Source of the DNA: Gammaproteobacteria bacterium
GTDB taxonomy: Bacteria; Pseudomonadota; Gammaproteobacteria; UBA1113
Reading direction: 5' to 3'
Assembly (NCBI GenBank): GCA_020051015.1
Contig: JAGVJQ010000033.1
Coordinates: forward strand, 1-58,200
DNA: 58,200 nt
Part shown: in pieces, positions 1 through 8,900 of the stretch
How positions within the stretch are numbered: the first letter of the stretch is position 1
Layout: every line of letters begins with the position of its first letter
Translations under genes and position numbers: made by a program
The notes under the pieces: generated by a model
The model's database searches: none
Told to the model about the DNA's origin: nothing
The model's input: only the letters and a program-made list of their open reading frames with translations

Positions 1-224
1 ACTTGCAAATTCATCCCAAACTCCGCTGAGTTGCCAAAATAACGTGCTAATCGAATAGCTGTATCTGGCGTGATGGAACGTTGACCGCGGATGATTTGGC
101 TAATCTTGATAGGCGGAACGTCTAATGTTTTTGCCAATTTATATTGTGACAAATTCAATGGTTCCATAAATTCATACAATAACATTTCACCAGGTGTTGT
201 TGGTTTCAGTGCTGTACGACTCAT
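1..224 (-). CDS. higA: HigA-family antitoxin, XRE-type regulator (3' end outside window)
   Basis: The reverse strand reads from an ATG at 224 into MSRTALKPTTPGEMLLYEF, then a helix-turn-helix with LSQYKLAKTLDVPPIKISQI and the RGQRSITPDTAIRLARYFG segment. This is the standard N-terminal layout of HigA/VapI-type antitoxins, which bind and neutralise a RelE-like HigB mRNA interferase and repress their own operon. About 74 codons are visible; the C-terminus runs off the left edge. Eleven bases upstream lies only the tail of a higB-like gene, so the antitoxin appears to be an orphan here. Family assignment is confident; function as a live antitoxin is not. Confidence 0.85.
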   Translation of the reverse strand, partial: MSRTALKPTTPGEMLLYEFMEPLNLSQYKLAKTLDVPPIKISQIIRGQRSITPDTAIRLARYFGNSAEFGMNLQ

Positions 225-235
225 AATTATTACCC

Positions 236-343
236 CTAATGATAATCGACAATTTCGACATTGGATGTGTGACCGTTAACCTCGATGAAGCACATTAATA
301 ATATCGCACCGCAATAATATTGCAACACGGTAATAAACGTTTT
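236..343 (-). pseudogene. Remnant of higB toxin gene (C-terminal codons only)
   Basis: Directly upstream of higA the reverse strand keeps an open stretch ending MCFIEVNGHTSNVEIVDYH and a TAG stop at 236-238. HigB/RelE toxins typically end in a DVEIVDYH-like sequence just before higA, so this is a convincing C-terminal fragment. Reading further upstream in the same frame, stops occur at 344-346 and 350-352, and I see no toxin body in the other frames, so most of higB is gone. It supports the view that the toxin was lost and the antitoxin kept. Confidence 0.6.
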
Positions 344-559
344 TCAATCTCACCGACTATCAAAACACTATAATTTTTTCATTCACAAAATGCGCTCACA
401 TCGGGCGGCATATAGAACAAAAAATTAATTAGCCTTGAAATTACTTGTCCATTATATTAACATATTTAATCTTTTGTTAAGTTTTATTTTAATATTAATT
501 TGATTTATTTATGAAAGATTAAATAAAAACAACTAGTTATTATAACCAAGGATGAAAAA
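344..559 (+). promoter_or_regulatory. AT-rich upstream region of the giant kinase gene
   Basis: No gene is visible in this 216-base stretch. It is very AT-rich near the gene. At 465-485 two TTAA-type half sites sit 11 bases apart (TTTAATCTT / GTTAAGTTT), a weak match (about 13 of 18) to the Legionella/Coxiella PmrA-box consensus. A Shine-Dalgarno-like AAGGATG precedes the ATG at 560. I cannot assign a convincing -35/-10 pair because AT-rich matches are too frequent. Confidence 0.3.
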
Positions 560-3500
560 ATGCCCACCTTACAAGAACAATTTCAAACCTTATTAACAAC
601 TGTGCAAAGCGGTCGCGGTAATATAAAAACGTATTACCTACTTGCACGTTGTTATGAATTTGGTTTTGGCACACCAAAGAACAAACAAGCAGCCGATGAG
701 CGGTATCAACAAGCTTTTGCTAATAATGGTTTGCAGCAAGCAATACAACTGGCTAAAAGTGGTGATGTAGAGGCTATATTCATTTTGGCGTGTGTTTGTT
801 TTTATGGGCATGGTGGGGTAGCCGAAAATGAAGTGGCAGCTGAAAAATATTTTCTACTGGCGGCAAATCAAGGGCATACTGAGGCTCAATTCATGCTGGG
901 TGGGATGTATGAAGATGGTCTCGGAGGATTACCCAAAAGCGATGAAAAAGCCGTGGAGTTATATCAACAGGCAGCGACACAAGGAGATGCAAGAGCGCAA
1001 TGTAATTTAGGTCTGAAGTATGAACAAGGTCGTGGTGGTTTATCCAAAAGCGATGAAAAAGCAGTGGAGTTATACCAACAGGCAGCAGCACAAGGTAACG
1101 CAACAGCGCAATGCCGTTTAGGTGTTATGTACAAGGATGGTCGGGGCGGGTTAGCAAAAAACGATGAAAAAGCGATAGAGTTATGGCAGCAAGCAGCAGC
1201 GCAAGGAAATGCAATAGCACAATGTAATTTGGGTGTCATGTATGAACAAGGTCTTGGAGGTTTACCAAAAAGCGATGAAAAAGCGGTTGAGTTGTACCAA
1301 CAGGCAGCCAAGCACGGAAATGCAGCAGCACAATGTAATTTGGGCGTGATGTATGAACACGGGCGTGGCGGGTTACCCAAAAGCGATGAAAAAGCAGTGG
1401 AGTTCTACCAACAAGCAGCCGAGCAAGGAAATGCAGCAGCGCAATGTAATTTGAGCTTGATGTATGAGAATGGCCAAGGTGGTTTGCCAAAGAGCGATGA
1501 AAAAGTTGTTGGGTTATATCAACAGGCAGCAGCACAAGAAGATGCCAACGCGCAATTCATGCTGGGCGTGATGTATGAACAAGGCCGTGGCGGTTTACCC
1601 AAAAGCGATGAAAAAGCGGTTGAGTTATATCAACTAGCAGCAGCGCAAGGAAATGCAGCAGCGCAATGTAATTTGGGCTTGATGTATGAGAATGGTCGCG
1701 GCGGATTACCCAAAAGCGATAAAAAAGCGGTGGAATTATATCAACAAGCAGCAGCGCAAGGAAATGCAATAGCACAATGTAATTTGGGTGTGATGTATGA
1801 GCAAGGTCGTGGCGGTTTACCCAAAAGCGATGAAAAAGCGGTGGAATTATATCAACAAGCCGTCGCACAAGGTAAGGCAGCAGCGCAATATAACTTGGGT
1901 GTGATGTACGAACAAGGCCACGGCGGATTACCCAAAAGCGATGAAAAAGCGGTGGAATTATATCAACAAGCCGCTGCACAAGGTAAGGCAGCAGCGCAAT
2001 ATAACTTGGGTGTGATGTACGAACAAGGCCACGGCGGATTACCCAAAAGCGATGAAAAAGCGGTTGAGTTATATCAACAGGCAGCCGAGCAAGGACTTAC
2101 AGCAGCTCAATGTAGTTTGGGCTGGATGTATGAGCAAGGTCGTGGTGGTTTACCAAAAAGCGATGAAAAAGCAGTGGAGTTATATCAACAAGCCGCCGCA
2201 CAAGGACTTGCAAGAGCGCAATGTAATTTGGGTGTGATGTATGAGCAAGGTCGTGGCGGTTTACCAAAAAGTATAGAACAAGCCGCCTATTGGTATCGTT
2301 TGGCAGCAGCACAACAGTACGGACGAGCTAAAGCAAAACAACTCTCTCTTACGCATCAACAAGTCTTAAACACTTTCCTCCAGAACCAACAATACGACCA
2401 AGCTCAAGCCTATGTTAAAACATTGCCTGAAACAGAACAAACAAACGATTATGTATTAAAAACATGGTTAATATGCTTAATCGCAAAAGATGCTAGCGTA
2501 TTACCGTATGAGTGCATTCCTTATTCTCAAGATTTAAGCAGATTACTACAAAAACCGGATATCGCCTTAACACTATTTCAACAAGCCTTGAAACAAAACC
2601 ATTTGCAAGCTTTAGATTTATTACTCGATTTAGGCTGTGATATTGAAAGTGGCGACGAAACAGGCAATACGCCTTTTTTACAAGCAGCAGCAGAACATAA
2701 TGTCGAAGCCATGCAATTTTTATATGAACACGGTGCCGATATCACTGCAACGAATACTGCGGGTGAAAATGCAGTCTACGTCTTACTGAATAATAGTCAA
2801 ACAGAATCAAGAGTATTATCCGACGAAATCAGTGCACAAATACAACAAGGATTAAGCTATCTGTGGGAATGTGGCGCGAGTTTTTATCTACCAATTAAAG
2901 CAAGTGATGCAGCCGATGTTTTACCTTTTAATACGTTAGCTTTTTATGCTGAGTTTGTGAAAGAAAAATTAGTGGCATTAGCCGAAAGTGATGATACTGA
3001 AGGCTTAGAAAAAGCATTAAAACGCTGTGTTGGCAAAACTAATACCCACTTACCCAAACCAGACGAATTAATGCTATATAAATCACCTTGGTTAACTGCA
3101 TTTAGTACTGCTTTGGCAAAAAAACACTATGCAGCCTGTGCCTTGATATTAAAATATAGTAAACACTCATTAGTTAAAAACGTGGCAAGTGAATTAAAAA
3201 AACTATGTGATGTTAAACAATTAAGAGAGATACAATCAGTACAAGAGAAGTTGTTACGTAAAACAACCTCCACGCTTGCTGAAACACCTAATTTATTATT
3301 ACGCGCCACGGCTTACCAAGTCATCTTAACTGAAGAAGAGCAAGTAGCACTGCATGCGTTCGCCAAACATACGTATGAAACGTTATGTGCCTGTGCCGCC
3401 TTACAACCGATGTTAGTTATCGCAGGGCTTGCCGTATTGGGTCGACATAATTTGGCTATGCTAGGATGGCTACAATCGCACGGCGAGAAAGAGTTAAAAA

Positions 3501-5659
3501 TCTATCTTGACCCGCATTCCCAACAAACCGATAGCATCAAAGTCGATAGCGACCCATCGCTTGGGTTATACTCCAATAAAAATGCCGTTTATATTGGTGC
3601 TTTAAATTATGATAATCAGCCTGATAAAGTACAAAGTACCATTGGCCATGAGCTTATGCATTTTGCGGTGAAAGAAGTTTATGAAAACTGGTGTAAACCT
3701 TATCTAAAAGATGATGAAGAAACCAAACAAAAAGTCGATGCTTTATGCCAACGGTTGAAAGATAAACGGCAAGGCGTGCCGCAGGTCATTAAAGAAATGT
3801 ATTCATTATATGAATCCGATAAATGGCCAAGTGAGTTGATGGCACGAACAGGAGAATATGTCTTAACTTTCAAAACGGCAAAAGAAGCAGAGATTGCGTT
3901 ACGCAAAGTGGATGTTGAATTAGCAAGATTTTATTTTGATACCATTCTCCCGCAGATGCAAAAACATGCGGCCGAATTACAACAGCGGTGGAAAGTTAGT
4001 ACCGATGTAAAGAAACAACAATTAGAAGCAATCGCAGGACAATTAAAACAAGAAATACAAGAAGTAAAACAACAAGTACCACCGCCAGCTCCACCACCTT
4101 TACCCACACGCTTACCTGTAAAAAAAGCAACGCCACTGCCGCCAGTTACACCTATTATGGAGGTAATTGAAGAAGAGGTGATTGATGTTATTGAAGAAGA
4201 ACTTATTGTAGAAGAGGTACTTGAAGAGGAACTTATTGCAGCAGAAACGCCGATACCATGGAACTCCAACTATCGCGTGCCAGGCTATACTCCTTCAGCA
4301 CCACCTGCTAATGAGGCGCCACTCACTGCAGGAACAATGGGATTATATCCGGTATTACCAGAGTTTAATCCCGAGACGATGATACCACTGCCACCTGCGA
4401 TGTTTTCTTACGTGCCAGGCCATACGTCCTCGGCTCCCTCCGCGACCAATTCTTTATTAGCGAGCGTCAATCAATTCAATCCATCAAGTCAGCTAGTGAG
4501 TGCCGTTACGCAATCAGTTACCGCTAATCTGGTGATTGAATACGGTCAAATAAAAAAAGGAACTCGAATAGCACGAGGTGGTTACGGTGAAGTTTATCAA
4601 GGGAAATTTGATGGCAGTGCTGTTGCTATCAAAGAATTATATTTTAACGAAATAGAAGAAGAACGTATTACACGTAAATTTCATGAAGAAGCGCAAACAT
4701 TACATCGATTATCTCATCCACGTATTGTGAGATTATTTGGCATTACCAAAGAGCCGCACGCGTTAGTGATGGAGTACATGCCATTAGGTTCATTAGATAA
4801 AGTGTTGCGGCAGCAGAAATTATCGTATCAGCAAAAATTACGTATTGCATTGGATATTGCCTTGGGGTTGAAATATTTACATGAAAAAGGCATTACCCAT
4901 CGTGATTTAAAAAGTTTGAATGTGTTGTTAGAAGAAAAAGAGGGTCAATACCGCGCCAAAATAGCCGATTTTGGTTTGGCAGAATCAAAACAGATATCGC
5001 GCTTAAGAAGCCAATTAAGCAGCCGACCTAAAGGCAGTACCTTGTGGTTAGCGCCAGAATTGTGTGTGCGAGGTGCGAGAACCAATACGGCAAGTGATAT
5101 TTATAGTTTAGGGGTGGTGTTATGGGAACTGATGAGCGAGCGCTTTCCCTTTGAGGGAGAAGAGCAATTGGAGATGGTCCCGATGTGGGTACAACAAGGA
5201 ACGCGTGAAGAAATACCCGCCAATACCCCGGCGGATTTTGCTGCTTTAATTCAACAATGTTGGGATGGAAATGCTGCCAATCGACCGACAGCAGCACAAG
5301 TGGTTGAGCAGTTAACGACAATGTTCAAAGCAACTAAACAAAAAACAGCAACGACAGCAATACAACCCGGCAGTGCTACAACTAAACCAGTTAACTATGG
5401 CAATACAGCCGGTCGAGTATTTCAACCGCCGCGAATAGATAATGGTAGTTCAAGCAGTCAGGTTGGCGCCACAGCAAGTAATAGTTCCAGACCGCCTTAT
5501 CGTACCAAGACTAAAGCGGCTGGCATGCAGCAAGGCACGAAAAAAGTACCCAATTTATTTGTACCTGGTCGGAGTGCAGATGAAGAAGCATTGACAGAAG
5601 TGAATGCCATATTTGGGGTGCCAACATCCGGTGTAAGTGGGGTACGCCCACGCCAGTGA
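560..5659 (+). CDS. Giant Sel1-repeat / ankyrin-like / zincin-like / eukaryotic-type protein kinase protein, putative effector
   Basis: This 1699-residue protein has several modules. Residues 68-585 are 37-residue Sel1-like repeats (one degenerate plus 13 regular), a TPR-like scaffold for protein contacts. Residues about 668-745 resemble two ankyrin repeats. At 1030-1034 there is HELMH (HExxH) with a possible third zinc ligand E1092 in PSELMAR, suggesting a metallopeptidase-like domain. Residues 1174-1320 are Pro-rich and acidic linker. Residues 1326-1588 form a complete TKL-like kinase: Gly loop RGGYGEVY, VAIK Lys1358, alphaC Glu1377, HRDLKSLN (Asp1449), DFG (1470-1472) and APE (1498-1500), so it should be active. 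About 110 low-complexity residues follow. No signal peptide is seen. The start has a good RBS (AAGGATG). Secretion into a host cell is inferred from the eukaryotic-like architecture, not shown. The zincin call is much weaker than the kinase call. Confidence 0.85.
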   Translation: MPTLQEQFQTLLTTVQSGRGNIKTYYLLARCYEFGFGTPKNKQAADERYQQAFANNGLQQAIQLAKSGDVEAIFILACVCFYGHGGVAENEVAAEKYFLLAANQGHTEAQFMLGGMYEDGLGGLPKSDEKAVELYQQAATQGDARAQCNLGLKYEQGRGGLSKSDEKAVELYQQAAAQGNATAQCRLGVMYKDGRGGLAKNDEKAIELWQQAAAQGNAIAQCNLGVMYEQGLGGLPKSDEKAVELYQQAAKHGNAAAQCNLGVMYEHGRGGLPKSDEKAVEFYQQAAEQGNAAAQCNLSLMYENGQGGLPKSDEKVVGLYQQAAAQEDANAQFMLGVMYEQGRGGLPKSDEKAVELYQLAAAQGNAAAQCNLGLMYENGRGGLPKSDKKAVELYQQAAAQGNAIAQCNLGVMYEQGRGGLPKSDEKAVELYQQAVAQGKAAAQYNLGVMYEQGHGGLPKSDEKAVELYQQAAAQGKAAAQYNLGVMYEQGHGGLPKSDEKAVELYQQAAEQGLTAAQCSLGWMYEQGRGGLPKSDEKAVELYQQAAAQGLARAQCNLGVMYEQGRGGLPKSIEQAAYWYRLAAAQQYGRAKAKQLSLTHQQVLNTFLQNQQYDQAQAYVKTLPETEQTNDYVLKTWLICLIAKDASVLPYECIPYSQDLSRLLQKPDIALTLFQQALKQNHLQALDLLLDLGCDIESGDETGNTPFLQAAAEHNVEAMQFLYEHGADITATNTAGENAVYVLLNNSQTESRVLSDEISAQIQQGLSYLWECGASFYLPIKASDAADVLPFNTLAFYAEFVKEKLVALAESDDTEGLEKALKRCVGKTNTHLPKPDELMLYKSPWLTAFSTALAKKHYAACALILKYSKHSLVKNVASELKKLCDVKQLREIQSVQEKLLRKTTSTLAETPNLLLRATAYQVILTEEEQVALHAFAKHTYETLCACAALQPMLVIAGLAVLGRHNLAMLGWLQSHGEKELKIYLDPHSQQTDSIKVDSDPSLGLYSNKNAVYIGALNYDNQPDKVQSTIGHELMHFAVKEVYENWCKPYLKDDEETKQKVDALCQRLKDKRQGVPQVIKEMYSLYESDKWPSELMARTGEYVLTFKTAKEAEIALRKVDVELARFYFDTILPQMQKHAAELQQRWKVSTDVKKQQLEAIAGQLKQEIQEVKQQVPPPAPPPLPTRLPVKKATPLPPVTPIMEVIEEEVIDVIEEELIVEEVLEEELIAAETPIPWNSNYRVPGYTPSAPPANEAPLTAGTMGLYPVLPEFNPETMIPLPPAMFSYVPGHTSSAPSATNSLLASVNQFNPSSQLVSAVTQSVTANLVIEYGQIKKGTRIARGGYGEVYQGKFDGSAVAIKELYFNEIEEERITRKFHEEAQTLHRLSHPRIVRLFGITKEPHALVMEYMPLGSLDKVLRQQKLSYQQKLRIALDIALGLKYLHEKGITHRDLKSLNVLLEEKEGQYRAKIADFGLAESKQISRLRSQLSSRPKGSTLWLAPELCVRGARTNTASDIYSLGVVLWELMSERFPFEGEEQLEMVPMWVQQGTREEIPANTPADFAALIQQCWDGNAANRPTAAQVVEQLTTMFKATKQKTATTAIQPGSATTKPVNYGNTAGRVFQPPRIDNGSSSSQVGATASNSSRPPYRTKTKAAGMQQGTKKVPNLFVPGRSADEEALTEVNAIFGVPTSGVSGVRPRQ
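872..2314 (+). repeat. 13 tandem 111-bp units encoding Sel1-like repeats
   Basis: Thirteen head-to-tail 111-bp units encode the 37-residue pattern GxAxAQCNLGVMYEQGxGG then LPKSDEKAVELYQQAAxQ. A fourteenth, diverged unit precedes them at 761-871. Units 10 and 11 (about 1871-2092) are almost identical at DNA level over their whole length, including silent positions. This indicates a recent unit duplication by slippage or recombination, so the repeat number may vary between strains. Confidence 0.95.
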
Positions 5660-5676
5660 TTGATAAGTTAAATATC

Positions 5677-5893
5677 GTAGCCCTCCATTAAGCTTGCATG
5701 AATGATTGTAACCCTCGGTGGGAGATTGATCATTTATTTAAAAAAATGTTGGTTTGCAAGCTTAATGAGGGATCGTGGTGATGTCACGCATTGATCCCTC
5801 ATTAGTTGCAAAAAACGAACATTTTTTACGATCGGCGTGCGGTAAAAATAATGTGGATGTTTAGAGTGCCTTGTGCAACTAATGGAGGGCTAC
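5677..5893. repeat. 217-bp nested imperfect palindrome (MITE-like)
   Basis: The gap between the two convergent giant genes is a nearly symmetric palindrome. The outer arms GTAGCCCTCCATTA (5677-5690) and TAATGGAGGGCTAC (5880-5893) are perfect. The inner arms TAATGAGGGATC (5763-5774) and GATCCCTCATTA (5793-5804) are perfect. Each half is also closed by its own pair (ATTAAGCTTGCA/TGCAAGCTTAAT on the left, CATTAGTTGCA/TGCAACTAATG on the right). The interior also mirrors (AAAAAAATGTT versus AACATTTTTT). No ORF is present. It could be a non-autonomous mobile element or an inverted duplication. Confidence 0.8.
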
Positions 5894-5919
5894 GTGGTTG
5901 TCGAGATATCTATGATAAA

Positions 5920-5938
5920 GGGCGTATTGAATACGCCC
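5920..5938 (-). terminator. Hairpin terminator GGGCGTAT-3nt-ATACGCCC (copy 1)
   Basis: An 8-bp GC-rich stem with a 3-base loop, 13 bases beyond the stop of the 2190-residue gene. On the reverse strand it is followed by TTTATC. The same stem recurs at 28386 and 50568. Confidence 0.65.
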
Positions 5939-5951
5939 CTGTCCATATTCT

Positions 5952-8900
5952 TTAATGTAAGGTAAGCAGATTACTTGCCTCTTGCTCGATATTTGTTGGG
6001 AGAGGATTTGCTGGTGTAGAAGGAAGATGTAAATTTCTATCCTTTCTCGCATCAAAAGCTTCCTGATAAAGCCTATGCTCATAGAGTGATAATAGTGCTA
6101 CTTGTTTTATTAAAGTTGCAGCGATTTTCTTAAATTCAGTTGATGCAGTGTCTTCATGGGTCAACCATTCTAAGCACTCTCGTTGCGTAGTCTTTTGTCC
6201 GGGCTTGATACAGGGTACACAACCCTTATTAAGCACTGATTCGAATACTTGGGCTATTTGCCCATGTGACATGGTTTCTTTTACTGTCACATAGACTAAT
6301 GGTGGTGTTTTAATTACTGCCGAGAGCGAGGATGAGGACGAAGACGATGCATTTTCCTTTGGTTTTAAATCCATGGTTAATACGTCAAGCATTTCTTGGT
6401 AAACATGCGGATTACAATTATCACCAGTTGCTTTTACTTTACCATCATGTTGTTCTTCGAGATCGGGAAGAACATAGACTAAAAACTCGCCATGCGATTT
6501 CCCATCTTTTTCCATCTGTGCGATATAAGTGCCTTCAGGTTCTTTTTCTGCTTCAATATAATCACGATCGATACCATCTTTTTTATTGCTAGCTTTCCAT
6601 GCTTTTAAATTACGCATTAAGGGCGTATCAGGCTCATCGTTTTCATTGCGGATAATTTCTCTATTACTAGAAGTAGAATCATCCAATGGTCGATAAATAT
6701 TGATTTGATATCCGAGCCCGTCTGTGTTATCTGAAATCGAGGAGTATTCGTTAACATGGTCAAATAAACTAGGTGAATTAATTACTGATGCTTGACTCAC
6801 TGATTTATATGACAGAATAGGGTTGGGTTCCTGTATGGCGGCTTTTACTACTGAATCTTTTGCTTCAGGTTGAAGTCTCTGTCTTGTTTCCGAAGAAGAA
6901 CTATTACCATGATTATTTTGTGGTGCAGAAGGTGGTGGTCGATTAGGCGGTCCATCACGACGTTGTTCACGTGATACTTCGCCACTTTTTCCTAGTTGTT
7001 CTGGTGTGACTCCACTAAAAGATGCTGGAGGCACATTTGGAGTTTGAGGTAATGGTCCTTTCTTATCAGATTTTGGAGGAGGCACCGGTTTTGGTGGCTT
7101 AACTGGAATGGGATGGGAGTTAACCGGCGGGGTTACTAACGAACCGTTAGATTCTCCATTTTCTCCTAATCCATTTTCTGCCTTAAAAGAAATTGCTTTT
7201 GGCGAGTCAGATATCGGTTTCAGCTTAGTGCCTTGTTTGTTATTATTGTTTGCACCCTTGCTCTTCTTGAACAATTTGTCTGGAAGAATACCATTTATAA
7301 ATCTTATAAATAGATTTTGTTCTTGTGCCTTAGGTGAGCTTGTTTCTTTATTTGCGGCGTGAGAGTGAATGTCAGAAGAATCTTGTTGGCGGAAATTCAA
7401 TGCTTGTCGTGCTTGTACTTCATCATAGCTACCTAAGTTAGCATGATTCGATGAACCAAGCGCTGAGACTGTGCCTCTTAAAGAAGGACTATCTTCGACT
7501 CGCGATAAATCATTCAATGATTGAGTTCGTGGGAATACGCTATCAGAAGCCCCATTATCTTGTGAGGGCAATATAGCTGCCGCCCATGATGAGGTGCCAA
7601 TATCTTGTAGATTATCGCTATTTACTGGAATTTCTCGATTTGATTCTGAATTATTTACTCTCAAATCAATGCTAGATAATTCTTCTAACTCAGGGTTAGG
7701 TGACGGTATAGTTTTAAGAGTTGCTGGTTCAATTATTATTGATGAGGAATTACTTGCAGTTTTCCTTGGTTGAATTCTTGCATTTTTTTGAGGATGAGGT
7801 TCATCGCGTAATTTTGATTTTAGTTGATCATCCCCATTTAAATCTTTAGAACTTCTGGGTGTTGATATGGGCTCAGGGCCCCAACTTACTGAACCTTTTA
7901 ACTTTAACGGATGTTCTGAAACTGATTCTGATGCTGGTGAATGTATATGAGATAGCGTTTGTGCACCAGCTTGCGGGATGTTAGTGCTACTAGAAGAACC
8001 TATCTTGTTAACAGGAATCTCACGTGATGAACTTCCTTGATCAACTTGATCTTTAGGTCCACTTTCTTCCTGTTTGGGATTTTTAACTCGTGCTTTATTC
8101 AAAGCAGAGTGTAATTGAGGGACAAGCTCTGCCTCATGTTGAGCCATTAATGCTGCAAAATGCTGTTCATGGTTAACTAGTGGTATATTTGTTGTAGCAC
8201 TATTTACCACAGGGGAATCCGATTCAGGCTGTTGTTCTTCAACCAGAATCTCTATCTCGTCTTCACCTGATAATTCAATAACCGATATATTTTCATCTAC
8301 TGCATCAGCAATATCTGAACATAAGTTACGAAGAGCTGCTTCATCAATGATAGCTGCAGAAGCTGGAGAGGCGATTTCACTAGCAGTATTATTCTGCTGT
8401 TCAACCTTTACAGGTGGACCAAAGAAAGCTTCTTCTTTAACAGCAGTTCGCAGGGTTGTTTCTGGCGATGATTTATTAAGGGGATTAATTACAGCTTGTA
8501 CTTGGTCATATATCTGTCGAACAATGTGGTTTGCTGCTTTTTGAGTTTCAGCACGTTGTCTGGCTATAGGATCATTTTGTTCGGCGAGCACATTTAATGA
8601 AGAGCTTTCACCATGGATGGAAGGAGTTGCCTCAGATTGTATAGATTCATTCATCACTTGTTCAATTGCTTGCAAAACATCAGTTTGATTAATTGGCTGT
8701 TCGCTTGTTGCAATACCGCGAAGGGTATTACTTAATTGTTGCAATGTTGCAGTTCGTTTTTGAGGTGGTACAGTCAAGGCACTTGTCGTATCAGTAGCAA
8801 TAATATTTGAGTCAGTTCTTTCTTTATTGCCATTGTTTGAGCTGAACGCTTGCTTGGATAAGTCACTATCATTTAATTTAGTTAAATTAATTGTGGCTTG

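Noticed and set aside
891..2312. Long open frames on the reverse strand across the Sel1 repeats
   Set aside because: They repeat with the 111-bp period and are shadows of the biased codons in the Sel1 coding frame; they have no RBS or known motif.
872..2314. Regular direct repeats that could suggest a CRISPR array
   Set aside because: The 111-bp units are contiguous and coding throughout, with no unique spacers.
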